Below are positions 35,347 through 46,179 of a stretch of 64,000 bases of DNA, in pieces. Under the pieces are notes generated by a model. That model did not search any database, was not told the DNA's origin, and saw only the letters and a program-made list of their open reading frames with translations. This DNA comes from Streptomyces pacificus (GTDB lineage: Bacteria > Actinomycetota > Actinomycetes > Streptomycetales > Streptomycetaceae): the NCBI RefSeq assembly GCF_011766325.1, contig NZ_BLLG01000002.1, forward strand, positions 248,001 to 312,000, given 5' to 3'. Position 1 is the first letter of the stretch; the number at the start of each line of letters is the position of its first letter. Position numbers and translations under genes: made by a program.

Positions 35347-37149
35347 TTGGCCTCGACACCTCCTTCCGCGCACCGCTCGGCCCCGGCCGCCGCGCCCACC
35401 ACGCCCACCGCCGGCGAGGCGGTGGCCCACACCCTCCTCAACTGCCTCCTGCGCGAGCTGTGCGGACCGGGGCACCAGAGCGCCGTCGCCGACGGGCACC
35501 TGCTGCTGCGGCTGCCCCACCGCGGGGTGCTGCTGCGCGTCGCGCTGCGCCGGACGTCGCTGCTCGGTGCCCACCGGTTCACCGGGCCCGTCACCGAGGA
35601 GGCGGCGGGCGGCTGGTCACCGGTCGGCTGGCGGCGGCTCGCCGAGCACATCCACGCGGAGCTGACCCTGCGCACGGGCGTGCGCAACGAGGAGTTCCTG
35701 GAGCAGGTCGCCTCCAGCCACCGGGGCGTCGCCGCCGCGCTCGCCGCCCGGCGCCCGGCCGCCGGGGGCCCCGGTCCACGCGGGCAGTCCCCCGACGGCG
35801 GCTCCGGCCCACACGGCGCATCCGCCGCATATCTGGCCTCCGAGCAGTCCCTCGCCCTGGGGCACCGCTTCCACCCCACGCCCAAGGCCCGCGGCGGGGA
35901 CCCCTCGACCTGGGCGGCCTACGCCCCCGAGGCCGGAGCTTCGTTCCCGCTTCGGCTGCTCGCGGTGCGGGAGGATCTGGCCGCCGGGGACTCCGCGGGC
36001 CCGGGCGCCGGTACGGAGCTGGACCGGCTGGACCGGCTGGGCCGTACGCCGGACGGCTACCGGCTGCTGCCCGCGCATCCCTGGCAGTACAAGCTGCTGC
36101 GCGACCACCCCCGGCTGAGGACCGCCCTCGCCCGCGGCGAGGTGCTCGACCTCGGCCCGGGCCCGGCGGCGTTCGCGGCGACGGCCTCCGTCCGCACCCT
36201 GTTCGACGGCGACGCCTTCCTGAAGTTCAGCCTCAACGTCCGCATCACCAACTGCCTCCGCAAGAACGCGGCGTACGAGCTCGCCGGCGCCGTGGCGCTC
36301 ACCCGGCTGCTGGAGCCGGTGCTCACCGAATTGACCGGCCGCTTCCCCGGCAGCGACATGCTGCGCGAACCCGCCTACCGCAGCCTCGCCCTGCCCGGCC
36401 CGGACGGGGTACCGGTGCGGGGGCTGCTGGAGGGCTTCGGGGTGATCGTCCGCGAAGGGCTCGGCAGGCGGCTGCGGCCCGGGCTCACCGCGCTGCTCGC
36501 CGCGGCGGTCGCCGACGAGTACCCCACCGGGCCCGCCCATGTCTCCCGGCTCCTCGCGGACACCGACCCGGGCACGGCCCTGTCCTGGTGGCACGCCTAC
36601 CTCGCACTGCTGGTGCCTCCGGTCCTCGCCGCGTACTTCGACCACGGCCTCGTCCTTGAGCCGCATCTGCAGAACGTCCTCGTCTGCGTGGACGGCGGGG
36701 GCCGGCCCCGCCAGGTGCTGTTCCGCGACCTGGAGGGCACCAAGCTGCTCCCGGACCGGCACGCCGCCGCGCTCACCGCGCTGCCCCCGGACGTGGCCGG
36801 CCCCATGACGTACGACGCCGGACGCGGGTGGGACCGGGTGGTCTACTGCCTTCTGGTGAACAACGTGGCCGAGATGCTGGCGGCACTGGCCGATCTGCAC
36901 CCCGGCACGGAGGCCGCCCTGTGGGCGGAGGTGCGGGCCGCGCTCCGCCGCCACACCGAGGAGCACGGGCGGCAGCCGCGGCTCGACGCGCTGCTGTCGG
37001 GCGCGCCGCTGCCCGCCAAGGCCAATCTGCTGACCCGCTGGGCGCGTACCGCCGACCGTGACGCGGGCTATGTGCGGCTGCCCTCCCCGCTCGCCGAGGA
37101 CGTGCTGTCCGGGGCGGGCCGCACCGACGACACAGGGAGCACACGATGA
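35347..37149 (+). CDS. IucA/IucC-family (NIS) siderophore synthetase, second copy
   Basis: 600 aa, TTG start 6 bp after the previous stop; a later start is possible because the first ~20 residues are low complexity. Canonical motifs are GHRFHPTPKARGG (about 172), LPAHPWQYKLL (about 239), FLKFSLNVRITNCLRKN (about 291), EPHLQNVLVCVD (about 437) and FRDLEGTKLL (about 459). With the first copy it probably builds both amide bonds of a citrate- or hydroxy-acid-based siderophore. Its stop overlaps the decarboxylase start (ATGA). Confidence 0.92.
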   Translation: MASTPPSAHRSAPAAAPTTPTAGEAVAHTLLNCLLRELCGPGHQSAVADGHLLLRLPHRGVLLRVALRRTSLLGAHRFTGPVTEEAAGGWSPVGWRRLAEHIHAELTLRTGVRNEEFLEQVASSHRGVAAALAARRPAAGGPGPRGQSPDGGSGPHGASAAYLASEQSLALGHRFHPTPKARGGDPSTWAAYAPEAGASFPLRLLAVREDLAAGDSAGPGAGTELDRLDRLGRTPDGYRLLPAHPWQYKLLRDHPRLRTALARGEVLDLGPGPAAFAATASVRTLFDGDAFLKFSLNVRITNCLRKNAAYELAGAVALTRLLEPVLTELTGRFPGSDMLREPAYRSLALPGPDGVPVRGLLEGFGVIVREGLGRRLRPGLTALLAAAVADEYPTGPAHVSRLLADTDPGTALSWWHAYLALLVPPVLAAYFDHGLVLEPHLQNVLVCVDGGGRPRQVLFRDLEGTKLLPDRHAAALTALPPDVAGPMTYDAGRGWDRVVYCLLVNNVAEMLAALADLHPGTEAALWAEVRAALRRHTEEHGRQPRLDALLSGAPLPAKANLLTRWARTADRDAGYVRLPSPLAEDVLSGAGRTDDTGSTR

Positions 37150-38414
37150 GCCTCTCCCCGACGGCCCCGACGGCCCCGACCGCCCCCGGCGCCACCGCCG
37201 TCACCGCCCCCGCCGTCACGGCACCGGTGCGCGCGCTGGCGCTCTCCCTCCCGGCCGGCCGGCTCCCCGCCTATCTGTACGACCTGGGCGCACTGCGCGA
37301 GCACGCCGATGCGGTGCGCAGGGCGCTGCCGCCGCGGGTCGAGTTGTACTACGCGGCCAAGGCCAATCCCGAACCGGAGATCCTGACGGCCCTTTCCCCG
37401 TACGTGGACGGCTTCGAGGTGTCCTCGGGGGGCGAACTGGCCCATGTGGCAGCGGCCGTACCGGGGCGTCCGCTGGCGTTCGGCGGGCCCGGGAAGACAC
37501 CGGCCGAGACGGCGGCCGCGCTGGCGGCGGGAGTGGCCCGCTTCCATGTCGAGAGCGCCCACGAGTTGCGGGTGCTGGCCGCTCTCGCGGCAGAGCGGCC
37601 GGCGCCCGGGCCGCCGGTCGAGGTGCTGCCGCGGTTCAACCTGCCGCTGTCCGCGGGCGCGTTGCACACCAGTGCGCTGTCCATGGGCGGCAGACCGACA
37701 CCGTTCGGGCTGGACCCGTCCGAGGCCGGCGAGGTGATGCGCCACCTCACCGGCGGCTCCTGCCCCGGCCTGCGGGTGCGCGGGATCCACGCCCACCTCG
37801 CGAGCGGGCTCGGGGCGGCGGACCAGGTCGCCGTCGCCGAGTCCGTGGTGGACTGGGCCGTACGGCTCTTCGAACGCCACGGTGCGCCGCTCCACGAGGT
37901 CAACATCGGCGGCGGGATGGCCGTCGACTACGCCGACCCCGCCGCCCGCTTCGACTGGGCCGGCTACGGAGCAGGGCTGGCGCGGCTCGTCGCGGCCCAC
38001 CCGGACCTGCGACTGCGCGTCGAACCGGGGCGTGCCCTGACCGCGTACTGCGGCTGGTACGCGACGGAGGTACTGGACGTGAAGCGCAGCCACGGCGAGG
38101 ACTTCGCCGTGGTCCGCGGCGGAACGCACCATCTGCGCACACCGGCGGCGAAGGGCCACGACCAGCCCTGTGCGGTACTGCCCGTGGCGCACTGGCCCCA
38201 TCGCTGGCCGCGCCCCGCGGCACGGGGAGACAGCGTGACCGTGGCGGGGCAGTTGTGCACGCCGAAGGACGTGCTGGCCCGCGGGGTGCCGGCGCCCGGC
38301 CTGCGGGCCGGGGACCGGGTGGTGTTCGCGCTCGCGGGCGCCTATGCGTGGAACATCTCGCACCACGGCTTCCTCATGCATCCCCGGCCCGGGTTCCACT
38401 TCCTGGGCGGGTGA
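37146..38414 (+). CDS. PLP-dependent type III decarboxylase (SbnH/LysA-like)
   Basis: 422 aa, ATG overlapping the preceding stop, after a low-complexity T/A/P tail. The fold-III signature is YYAAKANPEPEIL (PLP-lysine, about residue 77), with VSSGGEL, IHAHLASGLG, NIGGGMAVDY and RVEPGRALTA, and the C-terminal AYAWNISHHGFLMHP. Homologues such as SbnH decarboxylate an amino-acid intermediate in staphyloferrin B formation; others are diaminopimelate or ornithine decarboxylases. Here it presumably supplies the diamine or trims a citryl-amino-acid intermediate. It is the last gene of the operon. Confidence 0.9.
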   Translation: MSLSPTAPTAPTAPGATAVTAPAVTAPVRALALSLPAGRLPAYLYDLGALREHADAVRRALPPRVELYYAAKANPEPEILTALSPYVDGFEVSSGGELAHVAAAVPGRPLAFGGPGKTPAETAAALAAGVARFHVESAHELRVLAALAAERPAPGPPVEVLPRFNLPLSAGALHTSALSMGGRPTPFGLDPSEAGEVMRHLTGGSCPGLRVRGIHAHLASGLGAADQVAVAESVVDWAVRLFERHGAPLHEVNIGGGMAVDYADPAARFDWAGYGAGLARLVAAHPDLRLRVEPGRALTAYCGWYATEVLDVKRSHGEDFAVVRGGTHHLRTPAAKGHDQPCAVLPVAHWPHRWPRPAARGDSVTVAGQLCTPKDVLARGVPAPGLRAGDRVVFALAGAYAWNISHHGFLMHPRPGFHFLGG

Positions 38415-38972
38415 CGGTTTCCCGGGCAGGGGACCGCAGAGACTGCAGAGCTGCAGATGACGGCGGAGGACCGCGAGGACGGCGGAAACGGCAGGGGACG
38501 GCGGAAGACGGCAGGGGACGGCGAGGGCGGTCACCTGCGGCACGGCACCGCCTCCGCCTGCCCCGGCCCGCCACCGGCGCACGGTCCGCTGTCCGCCGCG
38601 CAGCCACCGGCACTCCCGGCCGCCGGCCTCCGCCACCTGGCCGGCTCCGCTGTTCCCGCGACGTCGAGCCCGCACCCCTGCCGCATCCGGCGCGCCCTGC
38701 CCGGGAAGCCAGCGGCCGGCCGGTGCACCCGTGTGGTCACGGCACCAGGCTGTGCGGGGGTCCCGGCGGGGTGCAGAGGGCGGCCGCCCGAGGGGCCGCG
38801 TGGATGATCGCGCCGACCAGGTCGGCGGCCGGCTCCCGGGTGGGACCCTCACCGGTCCTCCCGGAACGCTCCGCAGCAGGCCGTCCGGGGTAATCCCCAC
38901 CGGGCCACCCGGGGTGCTCCGCAGCGGTCCGCGCGCCGCTGCGGGCGGGGAACCGCTCGGGGCGTCCGCCGG
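38415..38972 (+). other. 558-bp region without a supported gene
   Basis: It follows the siderophore operon. It begins with purine-rich near-repeats of GGACGGCGGAA-ACGGCAGG (38478-38525) and later contains proline/arginine-like GC sequence with short direct repeats around CGGGGT and CTCCGCAGC (38860-38935). Open frames here have no coding character. No transporter gene is hidden in it. Confidence 0.5.
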
Positions 38973-39716
38973 TCACGGCCGGCTCGGCAGCCGGCTGCCC
39001 CTGCGGCAGGCGCGGGCCGCCGCCAGGAGCGCCCCGACGCGGTCGCGGACCTGCCCGGGCTCGTCCACGGGGGCGGGGAAGCGCAGAGGGACGTCCTCGT
39101 CGCTGTGCGGGTACTCGAGCCGGAGGATGATCCCCCGGCTGTCCAGGGCCAGCGGCCACACCCGGACCACGCTCTGGAGGAGCCGCGGGTCCACCAGCCG
39201 GGTGAGCAGGGCCACGACATCGGCGTGGTCGTCGACGAGGTGGGTGAGCATCGCGGCCTCGTGGAGGGCGAGCACATCCGGCCGGGCCAGGGCGAGTTCG
39301 TCGAGGCCGACGGTCACCCGCTCCGCGGGCGTCTCCAGGGCGACATGCGCGGTGACCATCCGGAACGCGGCGGTGCCGGACTCCCCGCCTTCCGGCGCGG
39401 CCCGGGCCAGCCATCCGGCGATGGTGACGCGGGAGCGCACCCGGTCCCGGACCGCGACCGGCGCGACGTCGGTGAACTTGAGTACGACGGGGAGCGTGCC
39501 GCGCGGCGCGAGCGCGACCTCGCCGGCCAGCCGGCAGTCGGCGGGCAGCCGCAGCAGCGGCCTGCCGTCCTCGCCGACGCTGTGCAGACCGCCGCCGACC
39601 AGGTCCCAGGTGTGCCCGTCGGTGACGGCCGTGAACGATTCGGCGGCGGCCAGCACGGTGCGCACCCGTTCGGCCGGGCTCGCCTGCCCGTCCGCGCAGA
39701 CGTCGTCAGCAGTCAT
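38973..39716 (-). CDS. DUF2470-domain protein, iron-regulated
   Basis: 247 aa, ATG after GAGGGG. An N-terminal split-barrel-like half (LPVVLKFTDVAPVAVRDRVR) is followed by the DUF2470 helical domain (LHEAAMLTHLVDDHADVVAL, about 150). PLALDSRGIILRLEYP closes it. DUF2470 occurs in haem oxygenase-like and haem-utilisation proteins. An iron box lies 19 bp upstream, so it is expected to rise under iron limitation together with the siderophore genes. A role in haem-iron use or flavin-type reduction is inference. Confidence 0.82.
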   Translation of the reverse strand: MTADDVCADGQASPAERVRTVLAAAESFTAVTDGHTWDLVGGGLHSVGEDGRPLLRLPADCRLAGEVALAPRGTLPVVLKFTDVAPVAVRDRVRSRVTIAGWLARAAPEGGESGTAAFRMVTAHVALETPAERVTVGLDELALARPDVLALHEAAMLTHLVDDHADVVALLTRLVDPRLLQSVVRVWPLALDSRGIILRLEYPHSDEDVPLRFPAPVDEPGQVRDRVGALLAAARACRRGSRLPSRP

Positions 39717-39734
39717 TCCACACCCCTCGTCCAG

Positions 39735-39753
39735 TTAGGTAAGGCACACCTAA
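39735..39753 (-). promoter_or_regulatory. Iron box (DtxR/DmdR type) before the DUF2470 gene
   Basis: TTAGGTAAGGCACACCTAA is a near-consensus DtxR/IdeR site (about 17 of 19 positions), 19 bp upstream of the start. It is the best of the three iron boxes in the window. Confidence 0.85.
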
Positions 39754-40102
39754 CTTAACCCATGACCCGGTGTGTGCGCATCATGCGCCGAGGCCGGTGC
39801 CGGGCCTGCGCGCCGGGCCCGCTCCGCCCGGGTGGGGGGGCAGACCGCCGAGAGCGCGGCGCACCGAGCGGCGCACCGCTGTTGCGGAGCGCCGCTCGTA
39901 CGATCGCGGCATGGCTGGACGGGATGAGCCCGCGCTGCGCACACGACCGGGCACTGCGGGTGACGCGGTCCGCGGCGCGGACGCCGCTCGCGGTGCAGAG
40001 CAGGCCCGGGCTCTCTAGCCTCGAATCAGAAGAGACGTGCAGGACCTCGCGCACCGGCGCACCCCGGTACGCCCGCCCGTCCCCTCCCGGAGGTGGCCCC
40101 AG
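39754..40102 (+). other. 349-bp region between the DUF2470 gene and betB
   Basis: Apart from the iron box on its left edge I see no gene. It probably holds the betB promoter. Reading frames across it are Arg/Cys-rich shadows. Confidence 0.5.
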
Positions 40103-41572
40103 ATGCCCGAACTCTTCATCGGCGGCAGGTGGACAGCCGCGGCCGGCGGGGGGAAGCGGGAGATCCGCTGCCCGGCCGACGGCACACTGGTGGCGGCCGT
40201 CGACGAAGCCGGACCGGAGGACGCCGCGGCCGCCGTCGCCGCCGCCCGCGACGCCTACGACCGCGGGCCCTGGCCCCGCACTCCGGCCGCCGAACGCGGT
40301 GAGCTGCTGGTGCGCACCGCCGCCCTGCTCGAGCGCGACAAGGCGGAGTTCGCCCGCGCCGAGTCGCTGGACACGGGCAAACGGCTGGTGGAGAGCGTGT
40401 ACGACATGGACGACATCGCCGAGTGCTTCCGCTGGTTCGGCCGTCTGGTCGCGGCCGGCGGTCACGACCGCGTCGTCGACACCGGCCGGCCGGACGTCGA
40501 CAGCCGCGTGGTCCACGAACCCGTGGGGGTCTGTTCGCTCATCACCCCGTGGAACTACCCGCTGCTGCAGACCTCCTGGAAGGTCGCTCCGGCGCTCGGC
40601 GCCGGCAACACCTTCGTCCTCAAGCCGAGTGAACTCACCCCGCACACGGCGGTGCTGCTGATGCGGGTGCTCAGCGAGGCCGGGCTGCCGGACGGGGCAG
40701 CCAATCTGGTCCTGGGCGCGGGCGCCGTCGTCGGAGCCCCGCTCACCGAGGACCCCGGGGTCGACATGGTGTCGTTCACCGGTGGCCTGGTCACCGGCCG
40801 GCGCATCATGGCCGCCGCCGCGCCGACGGTGAAGAAGGTGGCGCTGGAACTCGGCGGCAAGAACCCGAACGTGGTGTTCTCGGACGCCGCGTTCGAGGCC
40901 GCGGTGGACTATGCGGCGACCGCCGTCTTCCTGCACTCCGGCCAGGTCTGCTCGGCCGGAGCGCGGCTGCTGGTGCAGGAGGGACTGCACGACGCGTTCG
41001 TCGCGGAGATCGTCGAACTGGCGGAGTCCATCAGGCTGGGCGGGCCGTTCGACGAGAACGCCCGCGCGAGTCCGCTGATCTCCGCAGGGCACCTGGAGAA
41101 GGTCGAGGCGTACGTCGAGGCCGGTCTCGCCGAAGGCGCGGTCCTGCGCTGCGGCGGCTCCCGGCCGGACGATCCGGGGCTCGCGAACGGCTTCTACTAC
41201 CGGCCGACCGTGCTCGACGAGTGCACCCCGGACATGACGGTGGTGCGTGACGAGTCGTTCGGACCAGTGCTGACCGTGGAGCGGTTCCGCGACGAGGAGG
41301 AGGCCCTCGCCCTCGCCAACGACACCGTCTACGGTCTCGCCGGTGCCGTCTGGACCCAGGATCCGGCACGGGCCCACCGGGTGGCCGCGCGGCTGCGGGC
41401 CGGAACGGTGTGGATCAACGATTTCCATCCGTACGTACCGCAGGCGGAGTGGGGCGGGATGAAACAGTCCGGGTTCGGCCGCGAACTCGGTCTGGCCGGC
41501 CTGGCGGAGTACCGCGAGGCCAAGCACATCTGGCGCAATCTCGCGCCGGGCGCGCAGAGGTGGTTCGCATGA
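40103..41572 (+). CDS. betB: Betaine-aldehyde dehydrogenase
   Basis: 489 aa from the ATG at 40103, with GGAGG upstream. Aldehyde dehydrogenase motifs are complete: PWNYPLLQTSWKVAPAL, FTGGLVTGRRIM (NAD site), ELGGKNPNVVF (general base Glu, about 249) and SGQVCSAGARLLVQ (catalytic Cys, about 284). The neighbour is a choline-dehydrogenase-type GMC enzyme, so the pair should turn choline into the osmoprotectant glycine betaine in the cytosol. The substrate is assigned mainly from this pairing. Confidence 0.9.
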   Translation: MPELFIGGRWTAAAGGGKREIRCPADGTLVAAVDEAGPEDAAAAVAAARDAYDRGPWPRTPAAERGELLVRTAALLERDKAEFARAESLDTGKRLVESVYDMDDIAECFRWFGRLVAAGGHDRVVDTGRPDVDSRVVHEPVGVCSLITPWNYPLLQTSWKVAPALGAGNTFVLKPSELTPHTAVLLMRVLSEAGLPDGAANLVLGAGAVVGAPLTEDPGVDMVSFTGGLVTGRRIMAAAAPTVKKVALELGGKNPNVVFSDAAFEAAVDYAATAVFLHSGQVCSAGARLLVQEGLHDAFVAEIVELAESIRLGGPFDENARASPLISAGHLEKVEAYVEAGLAEGAVLRCGGSRPDDPGLANGFYYRPTVLDECTPDMTVVRDESFGPVLTVERFRDEEEALALANDTVYGLAGAVWTQDPARAHRVAARLRAGTVWINDFHPYVPQAEWGGMKQSGFGRELGLAGLAEYREAKHIWRNLAPGAQRWFA

Positions 41573-41856
41573 CGGCGGACGGGGCCGGCACCGCGTGCGG
41601 CGGACCCCTGTCCCCACCGCCCGGAGCGGAGAGCCCCTCCCGCGGTCAGCGCCGGGCGGTACAGGCCCGCCGGTCGGTGCCCCCTGCCGACGCGGGCCCT
41701 GCCGACGCAGGCCCTGCCGGGAGCGTCCGGCGCCGGCCGACGGTCCCACCCGCCTCCCCGCAGTGCGCCCGCGCGCCCCGACCGGTGCCCCGGCGGCTAC
41801 CCGACGAGCCGGGGGCAGGACCGCACTCGTCCGGTCGCGCCCCGGCGGCTCCCTGA
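41569..41856 (+). CDS. Doubtful small ORF between betB and betA
   Basis: A 95-codon frame starts inside the betB stop (ATGA) and ends 15 bp before betA. The product is low complexity (Pro, Ala, Arg) with an internal PADAGPADAGPAG repeat and no homology I recognise. The coupled start is its only argument. It may equally be a non-coding spacer. Confidence 0.2.
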   Translation: MTADGAGTACGGPLSPPPGAESPSRGQRRAVQARRSVPPADAGPADAGPAGSVRRRPTVPPASPQCARAPRPVPRRLPDEPGAGPHSSGRAPAAP

Positions 41857-41871
41857 CGATCTGGAGATGCC

Positions 41872-43452
41872 ATGCCCTCACCCACGTCAGCGCCGGAGTT
41901 CGACCATGTGGTCGTGGGCGGCGGCTCGGCCGGCGCCGTCGTCGCCGCACGACTCAGCGAGGACCCCGGCGTCAGCGTGTGCCTGCTGGAAGCCGGCCCT
42001 TCCGACGTGGGCGACGACAGCGTCCTGGTGCTCGACCGCTGGATGGCCCTGCTGGAGTCCGGCTACGACTGGGACTACCCGGTCGAACCGCAGGAGAACG
42101 GCAACAGCTTCCTCCGCCATGCCCGCGCGAGAGTCCTCGGCGGCTGTTCATCGCACAACTCCTGCATCGCGTTCTGGGCGCCCGCGGAGGATCTGGACGA
42201 GTGGGCCGCGGCGGGGTGCGCCGGATGGAGCGCCGCGGACTGCTTCCCGCTCTACCGACGGCTGGAGCAGAACGACGCGCCCGGCGACCACCACGGCCGC
42301 TCGGGCCCGGTGCATGTGCGGACGGTCCCCCCGAAGGACCCGTGCGGGCGCGCCCTGCTGGCGGCCTGCGCCGAGGCGGGCATCCCGACGACCCCGTTCA
42401 ACGCCGGCACCACGGTGGTGCGGGGCGCCAACTGGTTCCAGATCAACGCCCGTCCGGACGGGACCCGCGCGTCCGCATCGGTGTCGTACCTGCACCCGGT
42501 GCTCGGCAGGCGGCCCAACCTGGAGGTGCGGACCGGAGTACGGGCGCGCCGGCTGCTGTTCCAGGGCGACGGCCGGTGCACGGGTGTCGAGTACCTGGAG
42601 CCGGACACCGTCCACACATCGGCGGTGACCGCCCGCGGTGAGGTGATCGTGGCGTGCGGGGCCATCGACTCGCCCAAGCTGCTGATGCTGTCGGGCATCG
42701 GCCCGGGCGGGCATCTGCGGGACGTCGGCGTCGACGTACGCGTGGACGCCCCCGGTGTGGGCTCCCATCTGCAGGACCACCCGGAGGGAGTGATCATGTG
42801 GGAGGCGAAGCAGCCCATGGTCACCACCTCGACCCAGTGGTGGGAGATCGGCATCTTCGCGGACACCGAGCCCGGCCTGGACCGGCCGGACCTGATGTTC
42901 CACTACGGCTCCATGCCCTTCGACATGAACACCTACCGGCAGGGCTATCCCACGTCCGGCAACGCCTTCACGCTGACGCCGAACGTGACCCGGGCCCGTT
43001 CGCGGGGGACGGTCCGGCTGCGCAGCCGGGACTTCCGCGACAAGCCGAGGGTGGACCCCCGCTACTTCACGGACGAGCACGACATCCGCGTGATGACCCA
43101 CGGGCTGCGGCTGGCGCGGGACATCGTCTCCCGGACCCCGATGGCCGACTGGGCCGGGGCGGAGCTCGCCCCCGGGCCCGGGACCACGGGCGACGACGAA
43201 CTGTTCGCGTATGTGCGCGCCACCCACAACACCGTCTACCACCCGGCGGGAACGGTGCGCATGGGGGCCGAAGGCGATCCGCGGTCCCCGCTCGACGCGC
43301 GGCTGCGGGTCAAGGGCGTACGGGGTCTGCGGGTGGCCGACGCCTCGGTGATGCCGCTGCTCACGACGGTCAATCCGGGTATCACCACGATGATGATCGG
43401 CGAGAGGTGCGCCGACATGGTCAAGGCGGACGCGGCCGCGGGGGACGGCTGA
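41872..43452 (+). CDS. betA: Choline dehydrogenase-type GMC oxidoreductase
   Basis: 526 aa. The FAD motif [20 protein letters not shown] opens the protein. The GMC signatures [16 protein letters not shown] and [19 protein letters not shown] follow, and [15 protein letters not shown] near residue 452 carries the catalytic His. It oxidises choline (likely substrate) to betaine aldehyde, which BetB finishes. Its stop faces icd across a perfect hairpin. Confidence 0.9.
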   Translation: MPSPTSAPEFDHVVVGGGSAGAVVAARLSEDPGVSVCLLEAGPSDVGDDSVLVLDRWMALLESGYDWDYPVEPQENGNSFLRHARARVLGGCSSHNSCIAFWAPAEDLDEWAAAGCAGWSAADCFPLYRRLEQNDAPGDHHGRSGPVHVRTVPPKDPCGRALLAACAEAGIPTTPFNAGTTVVRGANWFQINARPDGTRASASVSYLHPVLGRRPNLEVRTGVRARRLLFQGDGRCTGVEYLEPDTVHTSAVTARGEVIVACGAIDSPKLLMLSGIGPGGHLRDVGVDVRVDAPGVGSHLQDHPEGVIMWEAKQPMVTTSTQWWEIGIFADTEPGLDRPDLMFHYGSMPFDMNTYRQGYPTSGNAFTLTPNVTRARSRGTVRLRSRDFRDKPRVDPRYFTDEHDIRVMTHGLRLARDIVSRTPMADWAGAELAPGPGTTGDDELFAYVRATHNTVYHPAGTVRMGAEGDPRSPLDARLRVKGVRGLRVADASVMPLLTTVNPGITTMMIGERCADMVKADAAAGDG

Positions 43453-43530
43453 GCGGAACCCGGCGGGCAGCGGAGCGCGTCTGCGGGGCAGGGTGGCGAG
43501 GCCCCCTCCCGGAGTCCTGGCAGGGCCCGG

Positions 43531-43566
43531 GTGCCGGGGCGTCCCCGCGTGGGGACGCCCCGGCAC
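43531..43566. terminator. Perfect bidirectional terminator between betA and icd
   Basis: GTGCCGGGGCGTCCCC and GGGGACGCCCCGGCAC form a perfect 16-bp stem around the loop GCGT, midway between the two convergent stop codons. Confidence 0.88.
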
Positions 43567-43574
43567 CCACGGGT

Positions 43575-45841
<2,267 letters not shown>

Positions 45842-46084
45842 TCTCGGTGCGACTCGGCACTCGACAGTGGCCTGCCCCACAGGCGGCGCGAAACCGCCTG
45901 CCCGCGCTCTCGCGCTCGGCGCCCCGCACCCCGGGGGCAGGGGGCAGGGTTTGCGCGTCCGAAGGAGGCGGGTCCCGGGGCAGGTGGACAGGTGGGCACC
46001 GAGGCCCCGCGCGGACACCGGCAGACACCGGCGGCACCAGCGCGGGGCCAGGCCGCACCCAGACCTGGAGCACGGCCCGCACTG

Positions 46085-46174
46085 GACCAGGACCGGAACC
46101 GGAACCAGAACCAGAACCAGAACCGGAACCAGGACCAGGACCAGGACCAGGACCGGAACCGGAACCGGAACCAG
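46085..46174. repeat. Hexanucleotide tandem array, 15 units of RACCRG
   Basis: Fifteen uninterrupted 6-bp units (GACCAG, GACCGG, AACCGG, AACCAG) fill 46085-46174, varying only A/G at two positions. Blocks of identical units suggest slippage or unit conversion. The array ends 6 bp before the methyltransferase stop codon. Frames through it would give dipeptide repeats, but no start and ribosome site supports a gene. Confidence 0.95.
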
Positions 46175-46179
46175 GGAAG

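Noticed and set aside
33534..36659. Long plus-strand open frame over both siderophore synthetases
   Set aside because: The IucA/IucC motifs are in another frame, and this frame is a GC shadow.
38457..38807. Small plus-strand frame (116 codons) after the decarboxylase gene
   Set aside because: It starts in purine-rich repeats, lacks a ribosome site and codon character, and has no recognisable motif.
39762..40018. Possible small gene between the DUF2470 gene and betB
   Set aside because: All frames are Arg/Cys/Pro-rich with no ribosome site; the region is better explained as promoter sequence.
46085..46174. CRISPR-like or coding interpretation of the hexamer array
   Set aside because: The units are 6 bp with no spacers, and frames through it give only dipeptide repeats with no start or ribosome site.
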